A DNA stretch of 64,000 nucleotides from the NCBI RefSeq assembly GCF_034314165.1, contig NZ_JAVIWK010000001.1, positions 6,773,001 to 6,837,000 on the forward strand, read 5' to 3'. Position numbers and translations under genes: made by a program. The notes under the pieces were generated by a model. That model ran no database searches and was not told the origin of the DNA. It was given only the letters and a program-made list of their open reading frames with translations. Origin of the DNA: Pseudomonas sp. Bout1 (GTDB taxonomy: Bacteria; Pseudomonadota; Gammaproteobacteria; Pseudomonadales; Pseudomonadaceae). The stretch's first letter is position 1; every line of letters starts with the position of its first letter. Below are positions 17,064 through 26,040 of the stretch, piece after piece.

Positions 17064-18986
17064 TTAGTGCGCGGTGGCCTGTAGGCCGGCGAGCAGCAGG
17101 CGCTGATACAAGTCCTCCTTCAACCCCTCCGGCTTATCCAGCCGCATCCGCACCAAATGCTCGGGAAACGCCTCCGGCTGCGGTGCATCCAGCGCCGCCT
17201 TGCCCAGCTCCAGAATCTCCGTCAGCTTGAATTTGCTCTTGAGCCAGTTCAATGCCCGCAACAAATCCCGCTCTTGCTCGGTGAAATCACACCCCAACGG
17301 ATACTCCGGGAACAACCGTGGGTGCCGCGCCTGAATCGCCTGCAACCGCTGCGGCGTGTTGTCGGCAAACCGCGGATCCAGCTGGAAGTCCTTCGGTAAT
17401 TTCCCAGCCTTTTGCGCCTGTTCGATCAGGTCTTCCTGGAACCGTGAGTCGGTGATATTCAGCAACGCCTCGATCACCTTGGCATCGGTCTGCCCGCGCA
17501 AATCCGCAATGCCGTATTCGGTGATGACGATGTCCCGCAGGTGCCGAGGAATGGTGCAGTGCCCGTACTCCCAGACAATATTGGAACTGACGTCACCACC
17601 CGATTCACGCCAGCTGCGCAGGATCAGGATCGAGCGCGCGCCTTCCAGCGCATGGCCTTGGGCGACGAAGTTGTATTGCCCGCCAACGCCACTGAGCACG
17701 CGACCGTCTTCCAACTGGTCGGCGACACCCGCGCCCATCAGGGTCACGGTAAACGCGCTGTTGATAAACCGCGCATCCAGGCGCTGCAAACGCTTGAGTT
17801 CTTCCTGCCCGTACAGCTCGTTGATGTAGCTGATGCGGGTCATGTTGAATTCCAGGCGCTTGCTCTGTGGCAAGTCCCGCAAGCGCTCGTAGAAACTGCG
17901 CGGCCCGAGAAAAAAGCCGCCATGCACCGAGATCCCATCGGTTTGCGCCGCTTCGTCCAGGGTGCCGGCGTTGGCCCGCTCCTGAGTCGCCACGTCCGGG
18001 TACACCTTGCGCCGTAAAATCCCGGCATCAGCCAGCACCAGCAGGCCGTTGACGAACATTTCGCTGCAACCGTACAGGCCACGGGCGAACGGCGCGACGC
18101 CGCCTTCATGGCTGATCAGCGGCGCCCATTGGTACACATCCAGGTCGGTGAGCAACAGGCGATACGCCTCGTTATCCGCCTGGCGCGCCAGCAAGGCCGC
18201 GGTCAGCGCATCGCCCATGGAGCCGATGCCGATCTGCAAGGTGCCACCGTCGCGTACCAGGGTGCTGGCGTGCAGACCGATAAAGTGGTCCTGGAAACCC
18301 ACCGGCATGTTCGGGGTGGAGAACAGCGTGGTGCTGTCCTTCTCGTCGATCAGGAAGTCGAATTCGTCCATGCCCAGTTCGGCGTCGCCGGGCATGTAGG
18401 GCAAATCACTGTGCACCTGGCCCACCACCAGAATGGTCTCACCGGCCTCGCGGCGCTTGGCAATCATCGGCAACAGGTCGAGGGTAATGTCGGGGTTGCA
18501 GCTCAGGCTCAGGCGGTCCGGGTGTTCGGCGCTGCTGGCGACCAGTTGTGCCACCAGGTTCAGGCCAGCGGCGTTGATGTCCCGGGCGGCGTGGCTGTAG
18601 TTGCTGCTGACGTAATCCTGCTGCGCCGAAAGGCTGTGGAGCAAACTGCCGGGCTGCATGAAGAACTGCTGCACACGGATGTTGGCGGGCAGGTTGTCCT
18701 TGCGCAGCGCAGCGAGGAAATCCAGCTCGGGATAGTCACCAAAAACCCGTTCGATAAAGGGTTCGAGAAAGCGCTTCTGCAAACCATCGCCCAAGGTGGG
18801 ACGGCCCAGCGCCAAGGCGGTGTAGATCGTGAGCGCCCGGTCCGGCAACTTGGCGATGCGCCGGTACAGCGCATTGACGAACAGGTTGGGTTTACCCAGG
18901 CCCAGGGGCAAGCCCATGTGAATATGCGCCGGCAACCGTGCCAGTACGTCGTCGACCGCTTGCTCGATTGAACACAACTGCACCAT
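17064..18986 (-). CDS. Acetyl-CoA hydrolase/transferase family protein
   Basis: A 640-residue protein of the CoA-transferase/acetyl-CoA hydrolase family, longer than the common 430-500 residue members. Conserved elements include GMGDALTAALL in the middle and VITEYGIADLRGQTD in the C-terminal half. It would transfer or hydrolyse CoA from small acyl-CoA esters; the partner acid is unknown. Start ATG 18986 is preceded by GGGAGAAG on the minus strand, better than upstream codons. It stands alone between the cytochrome c5 terminator and a REP composite. Confidence 0.85.
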   Translation of the reverse strand: MVQLCSIEQAVDDVLARLPAHIHMGLPLGLGKPNLFVNALYRRIAKLPDRALTIYTALALGRPTLGDGLQKRFLEPFIERVFGDYPELDFLAALRKDNLPANIRVQQFFMQPGSLLHSLSAQQDYVSSNYSHAARDINAAGLNLVAQLVASSAEHPDRLSLSCNPDITLDLLPMIAKRREAGETILVVGQVHSDLPYMPGDAELGMDEFDFLIDEKDSTTLFSTPNMPVGFQDHFIGLHASTLVRDGGTLQIGIGSMGDALTAALLARQADNEAYRLLLTDLDVYQWAPLISHEGGVAPFARGLYGCSEMFVNGLLVLADAGILRRKVYPDVATQERANAGTLDEAAQTDGISVHGGFFLGPRSFYERLRDLPQSKRLEFNMTRISYINELYGQEELKRLQRLDARFINSAFTVTLMGAGVADQLEDGRVLSGVGGQYNFVAQGHALEGARSILILRSWRESGGDVSSNIVWEYGHCTIPRHLRDIVITEYGIADLRGQTDAKVIEALLNITDSRFQEDLIEQAQKAGKLPKDFQLDPRFADNTPQRLQAIQARHPRLFPEYPLGCDFTEQERDLLRALNWLKSKFKLTEILELGKAALDAPQPEAFPEHLVRMRLDKPEGLKEDLYQRLLLAGLQATAH

Positions 18987-19080
18987 CCGACTTCTCCCGA
19001 ACATTCCATGAATTGGGGTTGGACCGAGCTTGCCGGGTCTTTGCTGCAAAGAACAGCCTCAAAAGGCAAATCGCAGGCAC

Positions 19081-19108
19081 AAAAAAGCCGCTGGTCAGCG
19101 GCTTTTTT
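19081..19108 (-). terminator. Rho-independent terminator after cytochrome c5
   Basis: AGCCGCTGGTCAGCGGCT forms a stem flanked by A and T tracts on both sides, so it can act on either strand; it lies just after the minus-strand cytochrome gene. Confidence 0.85.
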
Positions 19109-19121
19109 GGCGAAGATCGGT

Positions 19122-19550
19122 TTATTTCAGACCCGACATCTTCTCGATCGCGCCTTTCAGCTCGGCATCCGAGCAATCGGCACAGGTGCCTTTTGGCGGC
19201 ATGGCGTTCAGGCCGGTAATGGCCTTGGCCAGCAGGCCGTCGAGGCCACCCTGGTGGTCTGCGCGGTCTTTCCAGGCGGCGGTGTCGCCAATTTTCGGCG
19301 CGCCCAACAGGCCGGTACCGTGGCAAGCGTTGCAGTGTTTGGCGATCACATCATCCGGCGATTTCGCGCCACCGCCGCCGCCCGCAGCCACTGCCACCTC
19401 CATCCCCTTGCACTCTTGGCCCTGGACGCAGACCTGGCCGACCGGCTCCAGGCGTTTGGCAATTTCATCATTGGTCGCAGCTTGAGCGCTGACAGCCCAT
19501 AGGGCCAGTACGGTTGCTGGTGCAGCCAGCATTTTCATAATTAGGTTCAC
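19122..19550 (-). CDS. cycB: Cytochrome c5
   Basis: A 142-residue periplasmic monohaem cytochrome. A signal peptide ends at about SAQA (residue 24). Haem-binding CNACH is at 73-77 and the distal ligand is probably M117 in NAMPPKG. An extra CADC pair near the C-terminus is a hallmark of class c5. It carries electrons in respiratory chains. The first codon is GTG at 19550, with GAGGGTG at a good distance; the ATG at 19538 has no ribosome site. A strong terminator follows. Confidence 0.9.
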   Translation of the reverse strand: MNLIMKMLAAPATVLALWAVSAQAATNDEIAKRLEPVGQVCVQGQECKGMEVAVAAGGGGGAKSPDDVIAKHCNACHGTGLLGAPKIGDTAAWKDRADHQGGLDGLLAKAITGLNAMPPKGTCADCSDAELKGAIEKMSGLK

Positions 19551-19720
19551 GCGTTCACCCTCAATGGTGGCTATTCACGCCTGCGGCCACGGTTTCGCAG
19601 GCGGCGAAAGTATAACGGTTAGCCCGTCCCGCCGAAACAACCCTATTAACCAAAGGGAGATTCAGCAGGGCGGAATGCAGCTACGGGTGTCTCTGCGACA
19701 TAGGCAGGACGCCTCTTTTC

Positions 19721-20269
19721 TTAAAAGTTCGCGGGTGTGGCTGCGCTGATTAGTCGCGCCGGCACTTCGAACGGATTGCGAAAACGGTGCGGCTTGGTGC
19801 TTTCAAAGTAGTAGCTATCGCCGGCTTCGAGCACAAAAGTTTCAAGGCCCACTACCAGCTCCAGGCGACCTTCCACCAGGATCCCGGTTTCCTCGCCCTC
19901 ATGGGTGAGCATCTCTTCGCCGGTATCAGCACCTGGCGGGTAGATCTCGTTGAGGAACGCAATCGCCCGGCTCGGATGCGCGCGGCCCACCAGTTTCATG
20001 GTGACGGCGCCGTCTGAGATGTCGATCAGCTCATTGGCTTTATAGACGATCTGGGTCGGTTTTTCCTGGAGGATCTCCTCGGAAAAGAACTCCACCATCG
20101 ACATGGGAATGCCGCCCAGCACCTTGCGCAAGGAGCTGATGGAGGGGCTGACACTGTTTTTTTCGATCATCGAAATGGTGCTGTTGGTGACGCCCGCGCG
20201 CTTGGCAAGCTCACGCTGGGAAAGACCTTTCAGTTTACGGATGGATTGCAGTCGTTCGCCGACGTCCAA
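19721..20269 (-). CDS. pauR: PauR-type HTH-cupin repressor of polyamine catabolism
   Basis: A 182-residue protein with an XRE-type HTH at about residues 7-60 (LSQRELAKRAGVTNSTISMIE) and a cupin sensor domain at about 105-180. This architecture and location beside dadX match PAO1 PA5301, PauR (from memory), which represses the gamma-glutamylated polyamine pathway and responds to putrescine or cadaverine. Likely targets in this window are the PauB-type oxidase at 24345 and pauC at 30514. PuuR of E. coli is the closest functional analogue. Confidence 0.86.
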   Translation of the reverse strand: MDVGERLQSIRKLKGLSQRELAKRAGVTNSTISMIEKNSVSPSISSLRKVLGGIPMSMVEFFSEEILQEKPTQIVYKANELIDISDGAVTMKLVGRAHPSRAIAFLNEIYPPGADTGEEMLTHEGEETGILVEGRLELVVGLETFVLEAGDSYYFESTKPHRFRNPFEVPARLISAATPANF

Positions 20270-20385
20270 TGCAGGAGCCTCCTAGGATTCAGGCGTTGTT
20301 GTAATTGAGCGTTATCATGGCGACAGCGTTCAGTATTTACAACACTTTGGCCTAAATCCCGGGATCCGCCATTCGTGGGTGCCGC

Positions 20386-21462
20386 TCAAGCGCCGGAATA
20401 GAGCCGTGGCACTCGGCGCAGGTTGCAGAAGATCTGGTAGGGAATGGTGTCGGCGGCGGTGGCAACGTCACTCGCGAGGATGTTTTTGCCCCACAACTCG
20501 ACGGTGGAACCGAGCCCAGCCTGGGGCACATCGGTCAGGTCGATACACAGCATGTCCATCGACACACGGCCCAGCAATTGGCTGCGCTGGCCGGCCACGA
20601 GCACCGGGGTGCCGGTCGGCGCGTGGCGCGGGTAGCCGTCAGCGTAGCCCATGGCAACTACCCCGATGCGCATCGGTTTGGGGGTGATGAACCTGGCGCC
20701 GTAGCCCACAGGTTCGCCGGCCGGCAGTTCACGTACGCAGATGACTTTCGATTCAAGGGTCATCACCGGCTGCAAACGCGCGGCGATGGCCTGGTCTTCG
20801 CCAAACGGCGTGGCGCCGTAGAGCATGATGCCCGGGCGTACCCAGTCGCTGGCAACGCTCGGCCAGCCCAGCACCGACGGCGAATTGCGCAGGCTGACCT
20901 GGGCCGACAAGCCCTGGCGCGCCGCTTCAAACACCGCTACTTGCTCTTCGCTGCTGGTGCTGTCCAGCTCATCGGCGCGGGCGAAGTGGCTCATCAGCAC
21001 GATCTTCGCGACTTTGCCGCTGGCCAGCAGGCGCTGGTAGGCGTCGTGGTAGTCCTTGGGGTGCAAGCCAACACGGTGCATGCCCGAATCGAGCTTGAGC
21101 CACACGGTCAGCGGCTTGCTGAGTTGCGCCTGTTCAATCGCGTCCAGCTGCCACAGCGAATGCACCACGCACCACAAATCATGCTCGATGATCAGCGGCA
21201 GCTCGTCGGCTTCAAAAAAGCCTTCGAGCAACAACACCGGCCCGCGAATCCCGGCGGCCCGCAGCTCCAGCGCTTCCTCGATGCACGCCACGGCAAACCC
21301 GTCCGCCTCGGCTTCCAGCGCCTGGGCCACGCGCACGGCACCGTGGCCGTAGGCGTCCGCCTTGATCACGGCGAGGGCCTTGGCCCCACCCGTGACTTCA
21401 CGGGCCAGTTGGTAGTTATGGCGCAGGGCTTGGAGGTCGATCAGGGCACGGGCAGGACGCAT
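20386..21462 (-). CDS. dadX: Catabolic alanine racemase DadX
   Basis: A 358-residue fold-type III PLP enzyme interconverting L- and D-alanine. The PLP lysine is K34 in [19 protein letters not shown] is present in the C-terminal half. As last gene of the dadA-ridA-dadX operon it makes D-alanine for DadA to oxidise. The 79-base gap to ridA is short enough for co-transcription. Its isozyme Alr for cell wall synthesis would be elsewhere. Confidence 0.95.
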   Translation of the reverse strand: MRPARALIDLQALRHNYQLAREVTGGAKALAVIKADAYGHGAVRVAQALEAEADGFAVACIEEALELRAAGIRGPVLLLEGFFEADELPLIIEHDLWCVVHSLWQLDAIEQAQLSKPLTVWLKLDSGMHRVGLHPKDYHDAYQRLLASGKVAKIVLMSHFARADELDSTSSEEQVAVFEAARQGLSAQVSLRNSPSVLGWPSVASDWVRPGIMLYGATPFGEDQAIAARLQPVMTLESKVICVRELPAGEPVGYGARFITPKPMRIGVVAMGYADGYPRHAPTGTPVLVAGQRSQLLGRVSMDMLCIDLTDVPQAGLGSTVELWGKNILASDVATAADTIPYQIFCNLRRVPRLYSGA

Positions 21463-21541
21463 GGCGGCAGGCTTCTAGGCGGCGGTGAGAAGAAAAAACC
21501 GGCACCTGCTGACAACGCGGGCACCGGGAGAGGAGTTTTGC

Positions 21542-21895
21542 TTAAGGCAGAGCAGCCACAACCGACAGCTCGACCAGGATTTGCGGTTCGCAGAGCTTCG
21601 CTTCAACCGTGGCACGGGCCGGCGCGACGCCTTTTGGCAGCCACTTGTCCCATACCGCGTTCATCCCGGCGAAATCGGCGTCGATGTCTTTCAGATAGAT
21701 GGTCACCGACAGCAACTTGCTCTTGTCGGTGCCGGCCAGGTCCAGCAAACGCTCGATATTGACGAGGGTTTCGCGGGTCTGCTGCTCGATCCCGGCACTC
21801 ATGTCGTCGCCGACTTGCCCTGCCAGATACACGGTACCGCTGTGAACAACGATCTGGCTCATGCGCTCATTGGTGAGCTGGCGCTGGATTGACAT
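21542..21895 (-). CDS. RidA family protein (dad operon copy)
   Basis: A 117-residue YjgF/YER057c/UK114 protein. R94 in the ARATVEA motif is the conserved arginine needed for imine or enamine hydrolysis. It would remove reactive imines released when DadA oxidises D-amino acids, which fits its place inside the dad operon. Its start overlaps the end of dadA by 29 bases. A second, different RidA is encoded after spoT at 47349; the two are distinct subgroups. Confidence 0.92.
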   Translation of the reverse strand: MSIQRQLTNERMSQIVVHSGTVYLAGQVGDDMSAGIEQQTRETLVNIERLLDLAGTDKSKLLSVTIYLKDIDADFAGMNAVWDKWLPKGVAPARATVEAKLCEPQILVELSVVAALP

Positions 21896-23168
21896 GTTTT
21901 GCGGACTCCTGGTGGTTGCCGTAACGGGAAATATCGAGGCCTGCAGCGCTGATCTGCGGGGTTTTCTTCGCGATCAAGTCCGCCAGCAAACGACCAGAGC
22001 CACAGGCCATGGTCCAGCCGAGGGTACCGTGGCCGGTGTTCAGGAACAGGTTTTTGAACGGGGTCGCACCCACGATCGGCGTGCCGTCCGGGGTGGTCGG
22101 GCGCAGGCCGGTCCAGAAACTGGCCTGGCTCAAGTCACCGCCCTGAGGATAAAGGTCGTTGACGATCATCTCCAGGGTTTCCCGCCGACGCGGGTTCAGC
22201 GACAGGTCAAAACCGGCTATTTCAGCCATGCCACCGACGCGAATGCGGTTGTCGAAACGGGTGATCGCGACCTTGTAGGTCTCATCGAGAATGGTCGAGG
22301 TCGGGGCCATCGCCGGGTTGGTGATCGGCACGGTCATCGAGTAACCCTTGAGCGGGTACACCGGCGCCTTGATTCCCAGTGGCTTGAGCAGTTTCGGCGA
22401 GTAGCTGCCGAGGGCCAGCACGTAGCGGTCGGCAGTTTCCAGCTTGCCGTCGACCCACACGCCGTTGATCCGGTCACCCGCATAGTCCAGGCGCTGGATA
22501 TCTTGCTCGAAGCGGAATTCGACACCCAGTTGCTTGCACATCTCGGCAAGGCGGGTGGTAAACATCTGGCAGTCGCCGGTCTGGTCGTTCGGCAGGCGCA
22601 GGGCACCGGCGAGAATGTCGGTGACGCTGGCCAGGGCCGGCTCGACGCGGGCAATGCCGGCGCGGTCCAGCAGTTCGTAAGGCACACCGGATTCTTTCAA
22701 TACCGCGATGTCCTTGGCGGCACCATCAAGCTGGGCCTGGGTGCGGAACAGTTGCGTAGTACCCAGGGTACGGCCTTCGTAGGCAATGCCAGTCTCGGCG
22801 CGCAGTTCGTCCATGCAATCGCGGCTGTACTCGGACAGCCGCACCATGCGCTCCTTGTTCACCGCATAACGGCTGGCGGTGCAATTGCGCAGCATCTGCG
22901 CCATCCACAGGTATTGGTCGATATCGGCGGTGGCCTTGATCGCCAGCGGCGCATGGCGCTCCAGCAGCCATTTGATGGCCTTGAGCGGCACACCTGGCGC
23001 AGCCCATGGCGAGGCGTAGCCCGGCGAGATTTGCCCGGCGTTGGCAAAACTGGTCTCCATGGCCACCGCCGGCTGACGGTCGACCACGACCACTTCAAAA
23101 CCAGCTCGTGCCAAATAGTAGGCACTGGCCACGCCAATGACACCGCTACCCAAGACCAGAACGCGCAT
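21867..23168 (-). CDS. dadA: D-amino acid dehydrogenase small subunit DadA
   Basis: A 433-residue FAD-dependent oxidoreductase that deaminates D-alanine and other D-amino acids to keto acids, passing electrons to the membrane chain. The FAD-binding motif [16 protein letters not shown] is at the N-terminus, and [16 protein letters not shown] near the C-terminus is typical of the family. The start ATG 23168 follows GAGGGAATAAAA on the minus strand; a longer frame upstream is ignored. It is first in the operon and is transcribed away from lrp, the expected activator. Confidence 0.95.
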   Translation of the reverse strand: MRVLVLGSGVIGVASAYYLARAGFEVVVVDRQPAVAMETSFANAGQISPGYASPWAAPGVPLKAIKWLLERHAPLAIKATADIDQYLWMAQMLRNCTASRYAVNKERMVRLSEYSRDCMDELRAETGIAYEGRTLGTTQLFRTQAQLDGAAKDIAVLKESGVPYELLDRAGIARVEPALASVTDILAGALRLPNDQTGDCQMFTTRLAEMCKQLGVEFRFEQDIQRLDYAGDRINGVWVDGKLETADRYVLALGSYSPKLLKPLGIKAPVYPLKGYSMTVPITNPAMAPTSTILDETYKVAITRFDNRIRVGGMAEIAGFDLSLNPRRRETLEMIVNDLYPQGGDLSQASFWTGLRPTTPDGTPIVGATPFKNLFLNTGHGTLGWTMACGSGRLLADLIAKKTPQISAAGLDISRYGNHQESAKHVNPAPAHQ

Positions 23169-23324
23169 TTTTATTCCCTCATCACGGCCAGACCGCTGAC
23201 GTTTGTTGTTCAGCACAAAGATGTGGGCAGTATAAAAAGCAATCACCAGTGCATTTCACTATATAACTGCCTATATTTGGCGACAATTCTCGGCAAAAAC
23301 CCTTTTCACGGAGGAGCATCCCCT

Positions 23325-23813
23325 ATGCGGACCAACACTCAGACCAAGCGGGAACTGGACAAAATCGACCGCAACATCCTGCGTATCCTGCAGGCCGACG
23401 GGCGAATTTCGTTTACTGAGCTGGGGGAAAAGGTCGGCCTGTCGACCACGCCGTGCACCGAGCGCGTCCGGCGCCTGGAGCGCGAAGGGATCATCATGGG
23501 CTATAACGCCCGGCTCAATCCGCAGCATTTGAAGGGCAGTTTGCTGGTGTTTGTCGAGATCAGCCTCGACTACAAGTCTGGCGACACCTTTGAAGAATTC
23601 CGACGCGCCGTATTGAAGCTGCCCCACGTGCTGGAGTGCCATCTGGTGTCAGGGGATTTCGATTACCTGGTGAAGGCGCGGATCTCGGAAATGGCGTCGT
23701 ACCGCAAATTACTCGGCGATATCCTGCTCAAGCTGCCCCACGTACGGGAGTCCAAGAGCTATATCGTGATGGAAGAGGTAAAGGAGAGCTTGAGCCTGCC
23801 GATCCCCGATTGA
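23325..23813 (+). CDS. lrp: Lrp family regulator of the dad operon
   Basis: A 162-residue Lrp/AsnC regulator: winged HTH at about residues 12-70 (ISFTELGEKVGLSTTPCTERV) and a C-terminal RAM ligand domain. ATG 23325 is preceded by GGAGGAG at 23310-23316. It is divergent from dadA across 156 bases and very likely activates dadA-ridA-dadX in response to alanine or leucine, as shown for pseudomonad and enteric homologues. Confidence 0.94.
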   Translation: MRTNTQTKRELDKIDRNILRILQADGRISFTELGEKVGLSTTPCTERVRRLEREGIIMGYNARLNPQHLKGSLLVFVEISLDYKSGDTFEEFRRAVLKLPHVLECHLVSGDFDYLVKARISEMASYRKLLGDILLKLPHVRESKSYIVMEEVKESLSLPIPD

Positions 23814-23832
23814 GCCAGCACCACGACTCAAT

Positions 23833-23858
23833 GTGGGAGCGAGCAAGCCGGCCCCACA
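23833..23858. repeat. Single degenerate REP
   Basis: GTGGGAGCGAGCAAGCCGGC and a closing CCCCAC form one imperfect REP hairpin between the convergent lrp and YkgJ-like genes. Confidence 0.6.
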
Positions 23859-23875
23859 CGGTTGGACCAGGGCCC

Positions 23876-24229
23876 CTAGACCAACACTTGCCGCGTGCTC
23901 GCCATGTACGCGTGAATCTGCTTTTCAACCCTCGGGTGGATCAACTCCACCGGGCGGCGGTCGTTGGGGCAAGGCAAGGTCGGCGTGGTGCCGAACAGGC
24001 GGCAAATCAGTGGGCGCTCGTCGTACACGGTGCAGCCGTTGGGCCCCAGGTGCACGCAGTTGAGTTCGTCCATCGCCGCTTCCTGCTCGGCGGCAGTCTT
24101 GCGCGGCAGGCGCGACATTTCCTCGGTGGACGTGGTCACCGGCCCGCAGCAGTCGTGGCAACCCGGGACGCACTCGAACGAGGGAATCTGCCGGCGCAGC
24201 GCGTTGACTTTCTGACTGTTGCAACTCAT
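23876..24229 (-). CDS. YkgJ family Cys-cluster protein
   Basis: A 117-residue protein with the CxxxCxxCC motif (C20, C24, C27, C28) and further cysteines in NCVHLGPNGC, LICRLF and LPCPN, typical of the YkgJ family thought to bind zinc or an iron-sulphur centre. The true function is not established. ATG 24229 is chosen over GTG 24235. It is divergent from the oxidase gene at 24345. Confidence 0.82.
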   Translation of the reverse strand: MSCNSQKVNALRRQIPSFECVPGCHDCCGPVTTSTEEMSRLPRKTAAEQEAAMDELNCVHLGPNGCTVYDERPLICRLFGTTPTLPCPNDRRPVELIHPRVEKQIHAYMASTRQVLV

Positions 24230-24344
24230 TGACACACGGACCGAACGGCAAATAGGCGTGGATTCTGCCCTAAAAGCCCGCGGTGAGACAGCTTCGTCCG
24301 ACCGCTGTATCCTGCGTCAAATTTTCCAAACAGGGATGCTCCCC

Positions 24345-25637
24345 ATGACCGCCAGCGCCCGGCACGCCAATTCCTACTACGCCGCCAGCAGTTTCCCGCA
24401 GCCTGATTATCCGGTGCTGAAAGGTGAAATCGTGGCCGATGTGTGCGTGGTCGGCGGCGGCTTTTCGGGGCTGAATACCGCCCTGGAACTGGCCGAGCGT
24501 GGTTTCAGCGTGGTCCTGCTGGAGGCCCGCAAAATTGCCTGGGGCGCCAGCGGGCGCAATGGCGGGCAACTGATTCGTGGCGTCGGTCATGGCCTGGATC
24601 AGTTCACCAACGTCATCGGCACCGAGGGTGTGCGCCAGATGAAACTGATGGGCCTGGAAGCCGTGGAAATCGTGCGCCAGCGGGTCGAACGTTCGCAGAT
24701 CGCCTGCGACCTGACCTGGGGCTACTGCGACCTGGCCAACAAACCCCGCGACCTGGAACACCTGGCCGCCGACGCCGAAGAGCTGCGAAGCCTCGGTTAC
24801 CGCCACGAAGTGCGCCTGCTGCAAGCGGGCGAAATGCCCAGCGTGATCGGTTCCAACCGCTATGTGGGCGGCATGATCGACATGGGCTCCGGCCACCTGC
24901 ACCCGCTGAACCTGGCCCTCGGCGAAGCGGCTGCCGCGCAGCAACTGGGTGTGCAGTTGTTCGAGCATTCCGAGGCGGTGCGCATCGACTACGGCCCAGA
25001 GGTCAACGTTCACACAGCCTTTGGCAACGTACGCGCCAAGACCTTGGTGCTGGGCTGCAACGCCTATTTAAACGGTCTCAACCCGCACCTGAGCGGCAAG
25101 GTGCTGCCCGCCGGCAGCTACATCATCGCCACCGAGCCATTGAGCGAAGCCCAGGCGGGCGAATTGCTCCCACAAAACATGGCGGTGTGTGACCAACGGG
25201 TGACAGTGGACTACTTCCGGCTGTCCGCTGACCGACGCTTGCTGTTCGGCGGCGCCTGCCATTATTCCGGACGCGACCCACAGGACATCGGCGCCTACAT
25301 GCGTCCGAAGATGCTGCAGGTGTTCCCGCAATTGGCCAACGTGAAAATCGATTACCAGTGGGGCGGCATGATCGGCATCGGCGCCAACCGCCTGCCGCAA
25401 ATCGGCCGGCTGGCCGACCAACCCAACGTGTATTTCGCCCAGGCCTATGCCGGCCACGGCCTCAATGCCACCCACTTGGCGGGCAAACTGCTGGGCGAAG
25501 CCATCAGCGGCCAGCAAAGCGGGCGGTTCGACCTGTTTGCCAAAGTGCCGCACATCACCTTCCCCGGCGGCAAGCATTTGCGCTCGCCGCTGTTGGCGCT
25601 GGGAATGCTCTGGCATCGGTTGAAAGAACTGGCCTGA
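24345..25637 (+). CDS. pauB: FAD oxidoreductase, gamma-glutamylputrescine oxidase type (PuuB/PauB)
   Basis: A 430-residue DAO-family flavoprotein. The FAD motif VVGGGFSGLNTALELAERG starts at about residue 31. WGASGRNGGQ and a C-terminal YAGHGLNATHLAGKL are typical of PuuB-like enzymes. It would oxidise gamma-glutamylated diamines to the aldehyde that PauC then handles. Its place between pauR and pauC and equivalence to PAO1 PA5309 (pauB4, from memory) support this. ATG 24345 has AGGGA upstream. Substrate range among the PauB paralogues cannot be told from sequence. Confidence 0.8.
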   Translation: MTASARHANSYYAASSFPQPDYPVLKGEIVADVCVVGGGFSGLNTALELAERGFSVVLLEARKIAWGASGRNGGQLIRGVGHGLDQFTNVIGTEGVRQMKLMGLEAVEIVRQRVERSQIACDLTWGYCDLANKPRDLEHLAADAEELRSLGYRHEVRLLQAGEMPSVIGSNRYVGGMIDMGSGHLHPLNLALGEAAAAQQLGVQLFEHSEAVRIDYGPEVNVHTAFGNVRAKTLVLGCNAYLNGLNPHLSGKVLPAGSYIIATEPLSEAQAGELLPQNMAVCDQRVTVDYFRLSADRRLLFGGACHYSGRDPQDIGAYMRPKMLQVFPQLANVKIDYQWGGMIGIGANRLPQIGRLADQPNVYFAQAYAGHGLNATHLAGKLLGEAISGQQSGRFDLFAKVPHITFPGGKHLRSPLLALGMLWHRLKELA

Positions 25638-25638
25638 A

Positions 25639-25875
25639 TCAACCGCGCCAGAAGGGTTTTACGCCCTCCCGGCGCGCCTGTTCGGCACTCAGGCCCACGT
25701 CACGCAGCTGCTCCGGGGTCAGTCCCAGCAAGGTCTTGCGCGTGTGCATGCGGCGCCAGAACATCGCCCATGAACCCAGTACAGGGGCCGTCGTACGCGC
25801 CCCCATGCGCCGCTCCTGCCCAGCTTCCAGCTCCTGACTGTGTAGCGCCAACCGCACATCGCTCAAACCGCTCAT
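25639..25875 (-). CDS. DUF1127 small protein
   Basis: A 78-residue protein whose C-terminal half (about 43-75, RKTLLGLTPEQLRDVGLS) is a DUF1127/YjiS-like Arg-rich motif. Small DUF1127 proteins influence phosphate and arginine metabolism or bind RNA in some alphaproteobacteria; the role in Pseudomonas is unclear. ATG 25875 follows GGGGCAGGAAA on the minus strand. It converges with the oxidase gene, ending one base after its stop. Confidence 0.8.
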   Translation of the reverse strand: MSGLSDVRLALHSQELEAGQERRMGARTTAPVLGSWAMFWRRMHTRKTLLGLTPEQLRDVGLSAEQARREGVKPFWRG

Positions 25876-25966
25876 TTTCCTGCCCCTCATTTACGTATTG
25901 CCATGAGTACGTAGGATGAGCCAGCGAGCAAAACCATGACAGATTCAGCCACCCGGTATTAAATCC

Positions 25967-26019
25967 ATACAGATAGTGCCTATCTACCGCTGAATCCTGT
26001 ATTTTCAGGCTATCTGTAC
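25967..26019. promoter_or_regulatory. Inverted repeat upstream of the MocR-type gene
   Basis: ATACAGATAG (25967-25976) and CTATCTGTAC (26010-26019) are inverted arms, 9 of 10 matching, about four helical turns apart. They lie just before the MocR start and are a candidate autoregulatory operator. Confidence 0.5.
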
Positions 26020-26040
26020 TGGTAACCGGGAAGCATCACC

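Noticed and set aside
21861-23813. 650-codon frame reaching lrp from the opposite strand of dadA
   Set aside because: The lrp frame is open upstream by chance; a clear ribosome site and ATG at 23325 give a normal 162-residue Lrp.
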